Made by a program: the position numbers and the translations under genes. From the NCBI GenBank assembly GCA_029891385.1, contig CM057231.1:21235300-21299299 (forward strand): DNA of 64,000 nt, given 5' to 3'. Below the pieces are notes generated by a model, which saw only the letters and a program-made list of their open reading frames with translations, ran no database searches and was not told the DNA's origin. Source of the stretch: Erythroxylum novogranatense (taxonomy: Eukaryota; Streptophyta; Magnoliopsida; Malpighiales; Erythroxylaceae). Position 1 is the stretch's first letter; each line of letters opens with the position of its first letter. Shown piece by piece: positions 33,312-44,604 of the stretch.

Positions 33312-35735
33312 ATGCAGTCCACGAAGATTCGCCGGAAAGTTGCTCCGGCCAACGGAGAACTCGACAACTCTGCCGACAAGCAAGAGCAGCTCCTCCTGTC
33401 TTCCGCCATCTGCGATGGCGAGGACCTCGGACCCTTCATCCGCAAAGCCTTTGCAGGCGGCCGGCCCGAGACGCTCCTCCATAATCTCCGCCACTTCGCT
33501 CGCTCCAAAGAATCCGAAATCGAAGAAGTCTGCAAAGCTCACTACCAAGACTTTATTCTCGCCGTCGATGACCTCCGATCTCTTCTATCTGACGTTGATT
33601 CACTCAAATCCGCTCTCTCCGACTCTAACTCCAAACTCCAGTTCGTAGCCGGACCTCTCCTTGCCTCTCTGGACTACTACCTCGAAGCACAAACTGTGTC
33701 TCAGAACGTTCACTTGGCGCTATCTCAAATCGCGATTTGTATCAAGCTTATGGAGCTTTGTGCGAGAACGAACCACCATTTGTCGAGTGGAAAATTCTAC
33801 TTGGCGTTGAAGTGCGCGGATGCGATAGAAAGCGAGTTCTTGGACAAAACCCCATCGTCTACTTTGAAAGCCATGTTGGAGAAGAAGATTCCAGAGATTC
33901 GATCTTATATAGAGAGGAAAGTGAGCAAGGAGTTCGGTGATTGGCTTGTGGAGATCCGAGTTGTGAGTCGCAATCTAGGTCAAGTCGCAATAGGACAAGC
34001 GTCGGCTGCGAGGCAACGAGAAGAGGATCTTAGAATAAAACAGAGACAAGCTGAAGAACAGAGCCGACTTAGTTTGCGAGACTGTGTCTACGCTTTGCGA
34101 GAGGAAGATGACGAGGATGGATTCGACGGCGTGATCGGAGATGACGGTAAGGACGGTTATAGTAACGGCGCTAGTGGATCGTTAGGATTTGATTTGACTC
34201 CATTGTATAGGGCTTACCATGTACACCAAACATTAGGGCTTGAAGATCGGTTTAAACAGTATTATTTTGAGAATAGGAAACTTCAGTTAACGTCCGATTT
34301 TCAGGTCTCGTCAATGACTCCGTTTCTCGAGTCTCATCAAACTTTTTTCGCACAAATTGCTGGATTTTTTATTGTAGAAGATCGAATTCTGAGGACTGGA
34401 GGAGGGTTAATTTCAAGATTTGAAGTGGAGAATTTATGGGAGACTGCTGTCAGTAAGATGTGTTCCGTGTTAGAAGATCAGTTCTCTAGAATGCAAACAG
34501 CTAATCATCTTTTACTTATAAAGGACTATGTGAGCTTGCTTGGTGTGACTTTGCGCAGATATGGGTACCCTGTGGATGCACTGTTAGATGTTTTGAGCAA
34601 GCATAGGGATAAATACCATGAATTGTTACTTTCTGATTGTAGGAAGCAGACTGCGGAGGCACTCTCTGCTGATAAGTTTGAGCAGATGTTGATGAAGAAA
34701 GAATATGAATATTCAATGAATGTGCTTTCTTTTCATTTGCAAACATCAGATATAGTACCTGCATTTCCTTATGTTGCACCATTCTCTTCCACAGTTCCTG
34801 ATTGCTGTCGAATTGTCCGGTCATTTATTGAGGACTCCGTAAGTTATATGTCCTACGGTGGGCAGCTTGAGTTCTTTGATGTTGTTAAGAAGTATTTAGA
34901 CAGACTATTGAGTGAAGTTTTAGATGGAGCTTTGGTGAAGCTTATCAATACTTCAGTCCACGGGGTTTCTCAGGCTATGCAGGTTGCAGCAAATATGGCT
35001 GTAATGGAGCGTGCTTGTGACTTCTTCTTTCGTCATGCTGCTCAGCTTTCTGGGGTACCTTTAAGAATGGTAGAGAGGGGTAGGAGGCAGTTTCCATTAA
35101 CCAATGCCCGTGATAAAGCTGAAGAGATGTTATCTGGTTTGCTTAAGGAGAAGGTTGATGGCTTCATGACATTAATTGAGAATGTGAATTGGATGGCTGA
35201 TGAGCCGATACAGAATGGTAATGAATATGTCAATGAAGTTATAATTTATCTGGAAACTCTTGTTTCTACTGCTCAGCAGATTTTGCCGACCAATGTCCTT
35301 AAAAGGGTTTTACAAGATATTCTTTCTCACATATCAGAGCAGATTGTTGGGGCTTTACTTTCAGACTCAGTTAAGAAGTTTAATGTTAACGCTGTCACGG
35401 GGATTGATGTAGATGTGCGTTTGCTGGAATCTTTTGCAGATAGTCAATCTACCTTGTTTACTGAAGGGGAAGTTAGTCAGTTGAAAATAGCACTTGCTGA
35501 GGCTAGGCAGTTGATTAATTTGCTTTTAAGCAATCATCCAGAGAATTTCTTGAATCCTGTAATCAGGGAGAGGAGTTACAATGCATTGGATTATAGAAAA
35601 GTAATGATCATATCAGAGAAGGTAAAAGATTCTACTGAACGTCTCTTTGGAACTTTTGGGAGCAGGGGAACCAGGCAAAACCAGAAAAAGAAATCATTGG
35701 ATATCCTAATTAAAAGACTTAAAGATGTCAGCTGA
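33312..35735 (+). CDS. SEC15B: Exocyst complex subunit SEC15B, intronless
   Basis: Subunit of the exocyst, which tethers secretory vesicles to the plasma membrane; Sec15 is the subunit that binds Rab GTPases on the vesicle. The protein has 807 residues from ATG 33312 in one open exon, as expected for plant SEC15. Family blocks: SSAICDGEDLGPFIRKAF near the start, ESEIEEVCKAHYQDFI, KSALSDSNSKLQ, then KEFGDWLVEIRVVSRNLGQ and RQAEEQSRLSLRDCVYALRE, an acidic linker (about residues 265-285), and the helical Sec15 C-terminal domain over roughly residues 440-770. An in-frame ATG at 33162 would add 50 residues not typical of the family, so MQSTK is preferred. SEC15B is chosen over SEC15A on recalled similarity to the N terminus. 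Confidence 0.95.
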   Translation: MQSTKIRRKVAPANGELDNSADKQEQLLLSSAICDGEDLGPFIRKAFAGGRPETLLHNLRHFARSKESEIEEVCKAHYQDFILAVDDLRSLLSDVDSLKSALSDSNSKLQFVAGPLLASLDYYLEAQTVSQNVHLALSQIAICIKLMELCARTNHHLSSGKFYLALKCADAIESEFLDKTPSSTLKAMLEKKIPEIRSYIERKVSKEFGDWLVEIRVVSRNLGQVAIGQASAARQREEDLRIKQRQAEEQSRLSLRDCVYALREEDDEDGFDGVIGDDGKDGYSNGASGSLGFDLTPLYRAYHVHQTLGLEDRFKQYYFENRKLQLTSDFQVSSMTPFLESHQTFFAQIAGFFIVEDRILRTGGGLISRFEVENLWETAVSKMCSVLEDQFSRMQTANHLLLIKDYVSLLGVTLRRYGYPVDALLDVLSKHRDKYHELLLSDCRKQTAEALSADKFEQMLMKKEYEYSMNVLSFHLQTSDIVPAFPYVAPFSSTVPDCCRIVRSFIEDSVSYMSYGGQLEFFDVVKKYLDRLLSEVLDGALVKLINTSVHGVSQAMQVAANMAVMERACDFFFRHAAQLSGVPLRMVERGRRQFPLTNARDKAEEMLSGLLKEKVDGFMTLIENVNWMADEPIQNGNEYVNEVIIYLETLVSTAQQILPTNVLKRVLQDILSHISEQIVGALLSDSVKKFNVNAVTGIDVDVRLLESFADSQSTLFTEGEVSQLKIALAEARQLINLLLSNHPENFLNPVIRERSYNALDYRKVMIISEKVKDSTERLFGTFGSRGTRQNQKKKSLDILIKRLKDVS

Positions 35736-38159
35736 TTTGATTCAGAGCTGTACGTAAATTCCTTCCTTTTCTGTTGACCTCTTTTCACTTCTGTGTTTGG
35801 CTACGATGCTTTGCCTGTGATTATATTTGGTGATGTAAAATTTGCATATTGTGTTCCTTGTTCCCATATATTTTGGTCGTTAAGTTGTATTCAGTCTTCT
35901 AAAGCAACAATAATTGGTTCTGCTGGTTTATTGCTGTCAATATGCTTTGGTAGAATTTGATATTGATTTATGTTGCCTCCAATGTATATTGGTTTGTTAA
36001 TAGTTGAATATGACTCTTGTTAGTTTATTGGCTGATTGAAGACGGCGAAGATTCAAAGGAAAGGCCTATCTCAGTATCTTACCCTCCAAAAAAAACCAAG
36101 AAAACACACCCTTCTCCCCCCGGTAGAAAATGCAAGGGATGTGGCTATTAAGTAGTCTCACCTATATGCCTAATGTTTGCATGGCACGTTCAATTTTATT
36201 AGATTTAGATCCACTGAAACATTAGCAATCTAGCTCCTTGAACTTTAAAAACCATTTTTGATATTTCATTGAGCTTCTTCCAGCTGAGTTTGCAAAAGTT
36301 TTCAGGTTTAGGGTTAAGTTGAAATCTTGATTGGGCTAGTATGACTTGTTCATATAAATATCTAACATCATGACGGGGTTTTTCAAGGAAAAGAAGCAAT
36401 GGAGAAAGGGTTTTGACAATTGTATTGTGTTTATTGGCTGAGACCAATTACTTCAAAGTTTCAACATTGCTTTTCTGTTTAGTTGTGTAATTACATGGGA
36501 TAAGCAAACGAGTTCAGTAGGTTTTCATGGGTAATAAGGAAGCTCTGTTATACATTAACTAGCTCGAAGAGACGAAAACGTAGAAATGTCTGCCTGTTCA
36601 TTGCAATCAGAGTATTCATGTCCCGGAGTAGATAATGTAGAGTTCTACCTGGCTTCTTGTTTAAAGCCAAGAAATGAACTGCTTGTTTGGATGGGTTTAT
36701 ATTAGTAGAGCTTTTATTAGTAAATTTTGTTTAGGAAATTTTTTTTAAGAAATCAGTTGATTGTTTGATTGTCAATTAAAAATAATTTTAAAAAACTTTA
36801 TACAGTAAAGTATTTGGCAATATAAAAATAAAAATATTTTATTAATTTTAATATATTTTATTTCGTAATAAAATTATTTATGCATATAAATATTATTTAA
36901 AGTATATTAAACAATATATAACGTACAATAAATTAAGCATTAAATAATTTTAAACCGTATGAAACATAAATGAAAATATATTTAATCAAATATTTTATAT
37001 GAATTATTATAAGTAAAATTAATATCAAAATATATATTAAATATATATATATAAGTCAAATAATATTATATAAATTTTAAAATAAACATGAAAATAAATT
37101 TGTGAGTATTATGAAAATTATGAGTAAAATATAAAGATAAAATAGACTAAAAATAGGCTTATTGATTTGAAAATTTACTTTAAAAATGTTTTTTAGAAAT
37201 TTTAGATTTGTGTTTCTTAAAAATTATATTTTAATTATAAAAAAATAAAAAGGGTTTAAAAAGTACATATTTATCTTCTAAAAATTCAACTGAACAGGTA
37301 CTAAGACTGTTCATAGTGCAATTGTAAAGGACAAAATAATCAGAAATTGAATAGGGAAATATTTATTAGAAATGGAGTCTAGTAGGAGGCTAGAAACTGG
37401 CACTTAATACGCTCCATGGCAAATCCGATATGAATGAATTGTTTTAACGTGTGATTGGTAATGAAACCTACGTCGTTATTAAATAGAACAATTACAAGCA
37501 TGTTAACGTCGCAATTGGTTAGAATTATTCTGGGTTAGGACAACATTACTGGCCATGTTTGTCTGCTTTGGACTTCATATCTTGGTTGTTTAGATTTTCA
37601 GTCACTCATCAAATGTGGTGATTTTGACAGTGTTAAAAGGCCTCATTGATACCTGACAAAGTGAGACCCGTCACTGCCGCTTACATCCATGCATGCGTCA
37701 TAAAATAAACGCCGAGAGTTCTCTACCATACACTTTTTCCACATCTTCACTGGTTACGTATTTCATCTGTCCATAACTTGTGTTTATGGTATACACTTTA
37801 TTTTTTTTAATATAGATTTAGCGTTATACTTTGGTACTGTAATTTTATATTGTACTGAAACTCGTCAAAAACCTTCCTTTCCTGTTTTTACCAACCTAAT
37901 ACGGGTCCGGACTTTCAATTGTCGTGGACACGGTTGGATCAGTCATCGGCGTTTAAAAGTCCACTTTTGGTTGCAGAAACCAGAAAGATACGGATACATC
38001 AAATATCTCTTCTACGTCAGTTCAGACAAAAACGTCTTTGAGAAAGTGTTTAGGACTCCACAAAGTGTCTTTTGTGGTCCTCGTCATTACAGTTGGGAAT
38101 TAAACTCTCTCGCCGAGACCCAGGACCATAACCTACCTACCACTGAACCAACAACCTCT
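35736..38159. other. Intergenic, SEC15B 3' flank to DUF538 promoter
   Basis: No gene is supported. The first few hundred bases are the probable SEC15B 3' untranslated region. 36690-37310 is a very AT-rich block listed separately. 37330-38150 is probable upstream sequence of the first DUF538 gene. Confidence 0.55.
36690..37310. repeat. AT-rich block, possible hAT-type non-autonomous element
   Basis: The stretch is almost only A and T, bounded by GCTTGTTTGGATGG on the left and CTGAACAGG on the right. The ends resemble, weakly and inverted, the CTGTTTGG / CTGTTCAG type of termini seen in hAT-like MITEs. I could not find a clear target duplication. Confidence 0.3.
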
Positions 38160-38167
38160 TTTATAAA
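38160..38167 (+). promoter_or_regulatory. TATA box of the first DUF538 gene
   Basis: TTTATAAA within CTCTTTTATAAACCC lies about 55-60 bases before the start codon, which leaves a short 5' untranslated region of about 25-30 bases. Confidence 0.55.
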
Positions 38168-38219
38168 CCCAACAACCGGTCTTTCTTTCTGCAAGACCCT
38201 AAAGAATTAAAAATTTACT

Positions 38220-38711
38220 ATGGGTATGGTCTCACTACTAACAGCTTCCTCTTTAGCGCCACTTCTATGTACCCTTTTCCTCACTCTGACTTCTGCCACT
38301 TTCTCCGATGACACACCGACGGCATACGAAGTTCTCCAGGACTACGACTTCCCAGTCGGTATCATCCCAAAAGGGGTGACTGGTTACAAGCTTAACAAAG
38401 AAACTGGCGAGTTCTCTGCCTATTTGAGCCAAACTTGTAAGTTTCCCATTGAGTCGTACGAGCTGGAGTACAAATCTACTATTAGGGGTGTGATATCCAA
38501 GGACAAGATCACGAATTTGCAGGGCGTTCAGGTTAAGGTTCTGTTTTTTTGGCTTAATATCGTGGAAGTTGTGCGTGATGGTGACGAGCTTCAGTTCTCC
38601 GTTGGGCTTCTTTCAGCAAACTTCCCGATTGACAACTTCTTCGAGTGTCCTCAGTGTGGGTGTGGGTTAAACTGTGACAAGTTGAGGTCTAGCCTTGTTT
38701 CTTATTCGTAG
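38220..38711 (+). CDS. DUF538 protein, copy 1 (SVB-like)
   Basis: 163 residues, single exon. It has an N-terminal signal peptide (hydrophobic to about residue 25, ending near LTSATFSDD) and then the DUF538 (PF04398) domain with YEVLQDYDFPVGIIPKGVTG, LFFWLNIVEVVRDGDELQFS and the C-terminal cysteine motif CPQCGCGLNC. Members such as Arabidopsis SVB affect trichome branching; the biochemical role is unknown. A polyadenylation-like AATAAA lies at 38751. The close paralogue at 40226 and the broken copy at 39269 make this a tandem cluster. Confidence 0.92.
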   Translation: MGMVSLLTASSLAPLLCTLFLTLTSATFSDDTPTAYEVLQDYDFPVGIIPKGVTGYKLNKETGEFSAYLSQTCKFPIESYELEYKSTIRGVISKDKITNLQGVQVKVLFFWLNIVEVVRDGDELQFSVGLLSANFPIDNFFECPQCGCGLNCDKLRSSLVSYS

Positions 38712-39268
38712 GAACTGCGTTTGCTCTGTAGATGTAGCTGCTTATATGAAAATAAAAATGATTTTATTTACTCTCTTTCTGCAACTTGGTGATATATATT
38801 TAGAATATGCAATGTATAGAATGAAAACAAGCTCTCTTTAACCAAGGAAATTGTCGCTTGGTGCTGGGTGTTGGGTTTGGAGAGAAAGTACTGAACTCGA
38901 TTTAGGCTCCGTTCATCTCTGACACAATCACAAAGGGTATTGGATAGAAATTGAAAGGGCAAATCTTAATCCATAGAATTTGGAGGGCAACCAACCCCGT
39001 AGATTAAATGTCAAATCCACATGCCATGGATTATATTATAATTTGTGAGGGCAATCACCCTCCTTCTCCACAGTGTGGGTATGTTCATAATGTTTTTGCT
39101 TTCTCTTGCGACTTGCGACAATATATTTTCTTCAACCTCCAGATCACATGCCATTGCCAGAGTTTAACGAGCTGTCAAACCTACCACTTCCCAGCATGCA
39201 CTCTGGAAAAAAAATCAAGCATAAACAGGGATTTACGTTTACCCGTACAAACCATACCCTTCTACAGA

Positions 39269-39526
39269 ATGGCCTCTCTTTGCGGAATCTTCCTCTTTCT
39301 TGCTCTCTCATTACAGACAATCCCTGGAAGTGAGACAAAAACCGTTTATGAAATTCTCCAAGAATACGACTTTCCCATTGGCATCCTTCCCAAGGGAGTA
39401 ACAGGCTACGATTTGGATACCTCCACAGGGGAGTTCTTAATTTACTTCAACAGCACTTGCTTCTTCCAGATCGATTCCTACGAGCTCAAATACAATTCCA
39501 CTGTAACTTATGGTGTTGTGTTTTAA
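39269..39526 (+). pseudogene. DUF538 protein, copy 2, truncated
   Basis: From ATG 39269 it encodes a signal peptide and the first half of a DUF538 domain (YEILQEYDFPIGILPKGVTG to about YNSTV), then stops after 85 residues. Intact copies are 163-166 residues. The expected second half with the WLNIVEVVRDGDE and CPQCGCGLNC blocks is not found downstream. The first half is well kept, so a short secreted product cannot be excluded, but a gene truncated at about 39505-39525 is more likely. Confidence 0.8.
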
Positions 39527-39668
39527 CCAAATACAATAATGTCTCGTACAGTCACTTTTTTACGATCACAATGGGCGCAATTTTTGAGAGCTCGAGCGGT
39601 AGGTTGGTTGTAAGTCCAGATTTGTTCTATAATTATATGATGGTTTAGTGTGTCCAATAAATTTTAAA

Positions 39669-39712
39669 TATTTATTTATGTAAATTTTATATAAATTTTA
39701 CATAAATAAATA
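39669..39712. repeat. AT-rich perfect inverted repeat, 16-bp arms
   Basis: Arms TATTTATTTATGTAAA (39669-39684) and its reverse complement (39697-39712) around a 12-base spacer. More AT-rich direct and inverted copies follow to about 39760. It lies about 145 bases after the truncated DUF538 copy. Confidence 0.85.
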
Positions 39713-40225
39713 TAAATTTTATATAAATAAATAGTTAAATTTTATTAAATAAAATAAAAATTATAAAATTATACAGAAGACCTTCTCCCGATGTTGGCAG
39801 CGTTAGTAACATCACGCCCAACACAAAATCGGTCGGCTCATCTCATCAATTTTTTTTTCCCTACGGTCTTACAGAGTCCTGAATAGTCTTACATGTCTAC
39901 CCGATGCTATCTCATGCGGGTGATGCAACTATAGGTGACCCATGGGTGATAGAATTACAACCACTTAGCTACCTTTCAAGAAGTCTTCCACACGTGCTTT
40001 GCGAGTTGCGACTCTTAAACTGTCAGTCATAATGAAACTATTACGTGGTGCGCTAAACAACTACAAACTGTTCACCAAACGTCGTCGTTGTAAATTGAAG
40101 GCTTGTCATTTTGTTCTTATAGGCAGTGAGTCAGTGACCAACCAACGTTCTCAAGAAACAAACTAGATTTTCAAGGAAAATCGCAAATTTCCTTTGGCTG
40201 AATAAAAACTGATTGATTCACAGTC

Positions 40226-40726
40226 ATGTCTATCTCGGCGGTTCTCCCCATCCTTCTTCTTCTCCTCCTATCACCGCTCTCGCCCAAGGCCATCTCCGGC
40301 GAGGTACAAACGGCTTACGAGATCCTCGCTGGTTACAATTTTCCGATCGGCATTCTTCCAAAGGGAGTGACAGGCTATGAACTTGACGAGAACACTGGAA
40401 AGTTCAACGCGTATCTAAACGATTCGTGTAGTTTCTCACTTGAAGGAAGTTATCAGCTGAAGTACAAATCCACGATCAGCGGAGTTATAAGCGACAATAA
40501 GCTTAGGGAATTGAGTGGCGTGAGCGTAAAGATTCTGTTTCTGTGGTTGAATATTGTGGAGGTGGTTAGAGATGGAGATGAGCTTCAGTTCTCGGTAGGG
40601 ATTGCATCCGCGAATTTTGCGATCGATAATTTTTATGTGTGTCCTCAGTGCGGTTGTGGATTGAATTGCGATAACGGAAGCAAAGTGAGCAAGCTAAGAA
40701 CCAATCCTCTTGTTTCTTCTGTCTAG
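40226..40726 (+). CDS. DUF538 protein, copy 3 (SVB-like)
   Basis: 166 residues, single exon. Leucine-rich signal peptide (about residues 1-24, PILLLLLLSPLSPKA), then the DUF538 domain with YEILAGYNFPIGILPKGVTG, FLWLNIVEVVRDGDELQFS and CPQCGCGLNC. It is predicted to be secreted or to enter the endomembrane system. It resembles copy 1 over the whole domain, including a Cys at the centre of the domain. The start codon is preceded by AATAAAAAC (40202-40210), a weak TATA-like site. Confidence 0.92.
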   Translation: MSISAVLPILLLLLLSPLSPKAISGEVQTAYEILAGYNFPIGILPKGVTGYELDENTGKFNAYLNDSCSFSLEGSYQLKYKSTISGVISDNKLRELSGVSVKILFLWLNIVEVVRDGDELQFSVGIASANFAIDNFYVCPQCGCGLNCDNGSKVSKLRTNPLVSSV

Positions 40727-42737
40727 GGTTTATTATTCATTGTTATGCTTCTTTCAAGCCTATTTCAACGGTATATGTGTTACGGAGTAAATTGTCGACC
40801 AAATATAGAAGTGGTGATGATGGAATGTGTTGATTTGGGCTTGGGATGTGTCAAAACTGAGTTTTACTTTTCTATTGGAAATATTTTAAACATTTTGTGC
40901 TGTTTTGTTTTCGCTTCTGTGATAATCCTTGCCCTAGAACCAGAATTATAGTGTCTGTTAAATTGGAAATGACTTGTATGTTATAGAAAATTCCAATTGG
41001 GAGAGACACGAGCTGAACTCAATTAGAGTGGGATTACTCATTGTTGGTGGAGCATTCTATAGATGTGGCTTGTCTATAAAGGATGTTATATTGGAACTGT
41101 GTATTACTTCTTCAAAGTTCTGAAAAGAATGTGCAGTGAGACGTTATATTGCCAGTGGAAGCAATCATGACAATCTTGGCTAATTCGAAGTTCTAACAAT
41201 TTGATTGCTCAGAGACAGAGGAGGGTGGAACTTCCCTTTCCACTATATTACTTCACCTGTTATTTTATTTGTAGTCAGAGTCCATGTTATTAGATGTCTT
41301 TGTAATATTTGATAGAATTACATGAAACCTATCAGGGAATCAGAGACAACAGTAAACAACCTGCAGTGTTACTCCATGAGAATTCTCTGTGCTGCATCTA
41401 AATTAGTGGAAATAGGTCAGCTAACTTGTGAGTTTTAGTAGTTGCGTCGGATGCGCCATTATTGAATACTCATCAAAATTACCACTTGCAGAGCTAAAAC
41501 ATGGCATCTATCTTCTGTATCATTCTTTTCTTCCCCGAGTGACTAGTTCTTGATTGTCTAGTATTTTTCTTCAGTGCACTTGTCTGCTAAATTTGTGTGT
41601 GTTTGTGCTGCTCTACGCGGTCACTTCTTATAGGTTAATGAGTTCTCCTATTTTGTCAGTGGTAGCGAAATGTAAGACCTTATCTTACCTTTTATGATGC
41701 CATTACTAATTCATAGAGATAGATTATAGAACAATGTCAAAAGAGCTAGTGTGCTGTTGTCGGCCAATCTTCAGCCTACTTATTAGTAAAGTGAGCCTAC
41801 TAAGGTGAGAAAGAACTGGATGAACAGGGAGGACTACAATGAGTCGTCAAAATGCCAGAGAAATTCAAATGTTATAACTTACAACGTCCGGCATGCTATG
41901 TCATTTATAACGGGATTCCATACTTTGAGACTTTATGTTAATGTCATGCTTGCTTTTGGTATGCCAGAAAAATAAATCTTGAGAAACCCATATTTGCCCA
42001 ATGAATAGAAGAAGTTGCTCAAGTATGGTAGAAAGAAAGGTGTTCAATTAGAATATAAAAATGTAACTGAATTTATCCTAATTATTTTTTTGGAACAAAA
42101 TAGAAGGAGGAGCTTCTCAAACGCAGAAAATGATTTAATGATTTCGAAAGAACTGAATGAAATATTTGACGATATATTCCTAAAAGATCGATCCTTATTA
42201 CCATCTAAATATTGTTTAATCAAATACAATTATTTCTCAATATATTCTTCAAAATTTAACTTGTGTGGATTATTCTCCCAACTAATGAAAATATCTTGGT
42301 GGAATTGTTACAAATGAAATTGAGCATAATTTTGTAAAGAAATAATCTAGTTCTTTGCCAAAAAGAGATGGTTAATAGATATTTGAGCATTGATTAATAA
42401 GGAATAGAGACTTTTTCTAGTAAAGCCCAAGAGAATTGGCATTTCATTGCTATCATTTATATGTATATTGGTTACAACCGTGCTTATGATATAACAACAT
42501 GCGGCTGGAATCTTGGTTTATTTAATTATCAAGACCCCAAGTACACAAATTCTTTATAAAGAAAAATAAAGAATTGGAGAGTTGTTGTTGGATAGTATGA
42601 CGTGACTTCTAACCCATACTAACCAATAGTTTAGGGTATATCTTTATGATGTTATCTATTTAGACTTTGTTTTTTTTTTCTCTCTTCAGCTATTAAATAT
42701 TTATTAGAACTCCATGTTTGAATCTAACTCATGTTTG
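40727..42737. other. Intergenic, nothing recognised
   Basis: The first 200 bases are probably the 3' untranslated region of DUF538 copy 3. The rest is AT-rich without a supportable gene. A 100-codon frame at 42015-42317 has no recognisable domain and a composition like the surrounding DNA. Confidence 0.5.
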
Positions 42738-42742
42738 AATAG

Positions 42743-43176
42743 TGGTCGGCTCGATCGTGCTGGGTCCGGACTCAGTCAAGACGACCCATGGGCCGATCGG
42801 TCCATTCATCAAAGATCAGTCTCCTACCCAATGGCTATGTCGAGCCCAAGCCCAATCCACACTCTCCTCAACCCGTCTCCATGAGAGAGACCTCCATGCA
42901 CACGACGTGAAGACCTAAACCTAGCTATTGCTCCATATATAAGGTATTTTTTCCCATAATTAAGGTACGAGATCAGAACCTAATTTGTTTTTCTCTGCAT
43001 CGATTCTCACCTTCACCAGAAAACTTACTTGAGCGTCGGAGGGGCTAATCGGGACATCACCCCCGACGAGCCTTCCTTGTTTTGCAGGTATATTTACGTC
43101 GAAGAACAACGTGAAGGTTGCCAACTCATGGATCCAAGCAAGAACGCACTGTTCAAATTTAAATCCGGCAGAACCA
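42743..43176 (+). repeat. 5' LTR of T1
   Basis: 434 bp, TATA box TATATAAG at 42936-42943. It holds a stem (CGTCGG 43034-43039 with CCGACG 43073-43078) and an ATG at 43128 that, in the 3' LTR version, is in frame with gag through the primer binding site. Confidence 0.96.
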
Positions 43177-43178
43177 AT

Positions 43179-43197
43179 TGGCGCCCACCGTGGGGCC
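43179..43197 (+). other. Primer binding site of T1
   Basis: TGGCGCCCACCGTGGGGCC lies two bases after the LTR. The same sequence is at 56006-56024 in the sister element. This is the type of PBS seen in Tat elements; the tRNA was not identified here. Confidence 0.8.
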
Positions 43198-43465
43198 CGA
43201 CTTAGGAACCACGCCCGTAACCACACAAATAAGCGGTAGCGGCGACGACGATCGATGTAGCCATTGTCGCGGCCACTGGCGATCTGGCGTCTAGGTTTCT
43301 GTTGCCGCAATTATGCTGCCGCCGCGTGCCTCTCGACGGAATCATCGATCCTAACGATCAACAAGAACCTCACACCTTGGAGCAGGAAGAAGCGAGCATG
43401 GGCATGGAGGATAACGTCGCACCAGTACACCGACTCTTCAACACCGATCAGCATGAACCTATTCC

Positions 43466-44604
43466 GTGTGCAGACTCCGTCCGATCGTAAAGCAGATCGA
43501 AGAAGCAGCCGATCTGTTGATTCGCCAGATCCTGCAGTCCCAGCCGGTGCAACAACAGACGTCTGCGCAACAGGCTGCGCGACAAACCAGCATGATGACC
43601 GATCGCCACCAAACACAAAACCTAGAAAAAATCGTGAACGATCGGATTAATGCGGCTATGAGCTTCCGTCCAGACCGCCCGACGACGCAGTACAACTCTC
43701 CCTTTACTCCGGAGATCTTGGATAGCCTCCCAGCACCCGGCACAAAAATACCGACCCCCGAGAAATACACCGGGAAGACCGACCCCCTGGACTACCTGCA
43801 GCATTTCCAGTTCATGATGAACCTACATTGTGTCCCGGACGCTATCCAGTGTAAGGCTTTCTGCACGACCTTCCAAGAGGGAGCTCGGCGATGGTTCAAC
43901 AGCTTGCCCTCGGGCTGTATCACTTATTTCGAAGATTTCAAGGAGTTATTCTGAATCGGTTTACTCTGATGGCGGCCATGATCGAAGACGACTTTGAAGG
44001 TGATGCAACTCACCCAAGGGAGGAATGAGAGTTTGCGGGAGTTCATCACCCGGTTTAACAATGAAGCGGTCGAGATTCATGACCTCACTTGCTCGTCCAT
44101 GCTGGCCGCGCTCATGAATATCTGAGGACGAGGAGTTCAAGAAATCATTAGCCCTCGATCGGCCTCGATCCGTCCAGAAATAAGAAGCAGGCGGACGGTA
44201 CATTCGACCAAGAAGTCTTTGAAAATACGAGACGTCGGACGGATGATCGCCACCAAATGATAGGGCGGGCAATTCGCCTGGCAAAAAAAAACCGGTCGAA
44301 TTTGGAGAAGGCTCTTGATCGACAAGGATATCGGCAGAGCTCACTCCACTAAACAAGGCGATATCTGAAATCTTGGCGGTGTGAGAGCGGATGGGAAACT
44401 ATCCAAAGCTGAAAAATGAAGACCCCTTATAAGGACAGGAACCCCAACTTATATTGCCGTTTCCACAGAGAGGTCGGTCACGATACGGAAAATTGCTGGC
44501 GGTTGAAAAAAGAGATCGAGCTCCTCATTCAGAAGGGAAGGTTAGGCCGGTTTGTGAAACACGAACAGAATGCCGATCGCAGTAAGCAGTCGGACAGACA
44601 ATAG
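43466..44604 (+). pseudogene. T1 gag (broken)
   Basis: The gag domain is clear at 43740-43954 (PEKYTGKTDPLDYLQHFQFM, FNSLPSGCITYFEDFKELF). Frameshifts near 43950 and 44130-44400 scramble the middle. The knuckle at 44455-44499 reads C-X2-H-X4-H-X4-C, a variant with His in the second position that is also present in the sister element. The N-terminal part (43128-43466) has at least one frameshift. Confidence 0.85.

Noticed and set aside
33179..33548. Antisense frames within SEC15B
   Set aside because: They are shadows of a strongly conserved coding frame, caused by its GC-rich 5' part.
42015..42317. 100-codon frame between DUF538 and T1
   Set aside because: AT-biased composition, no domain, no promoter or conservation signal.
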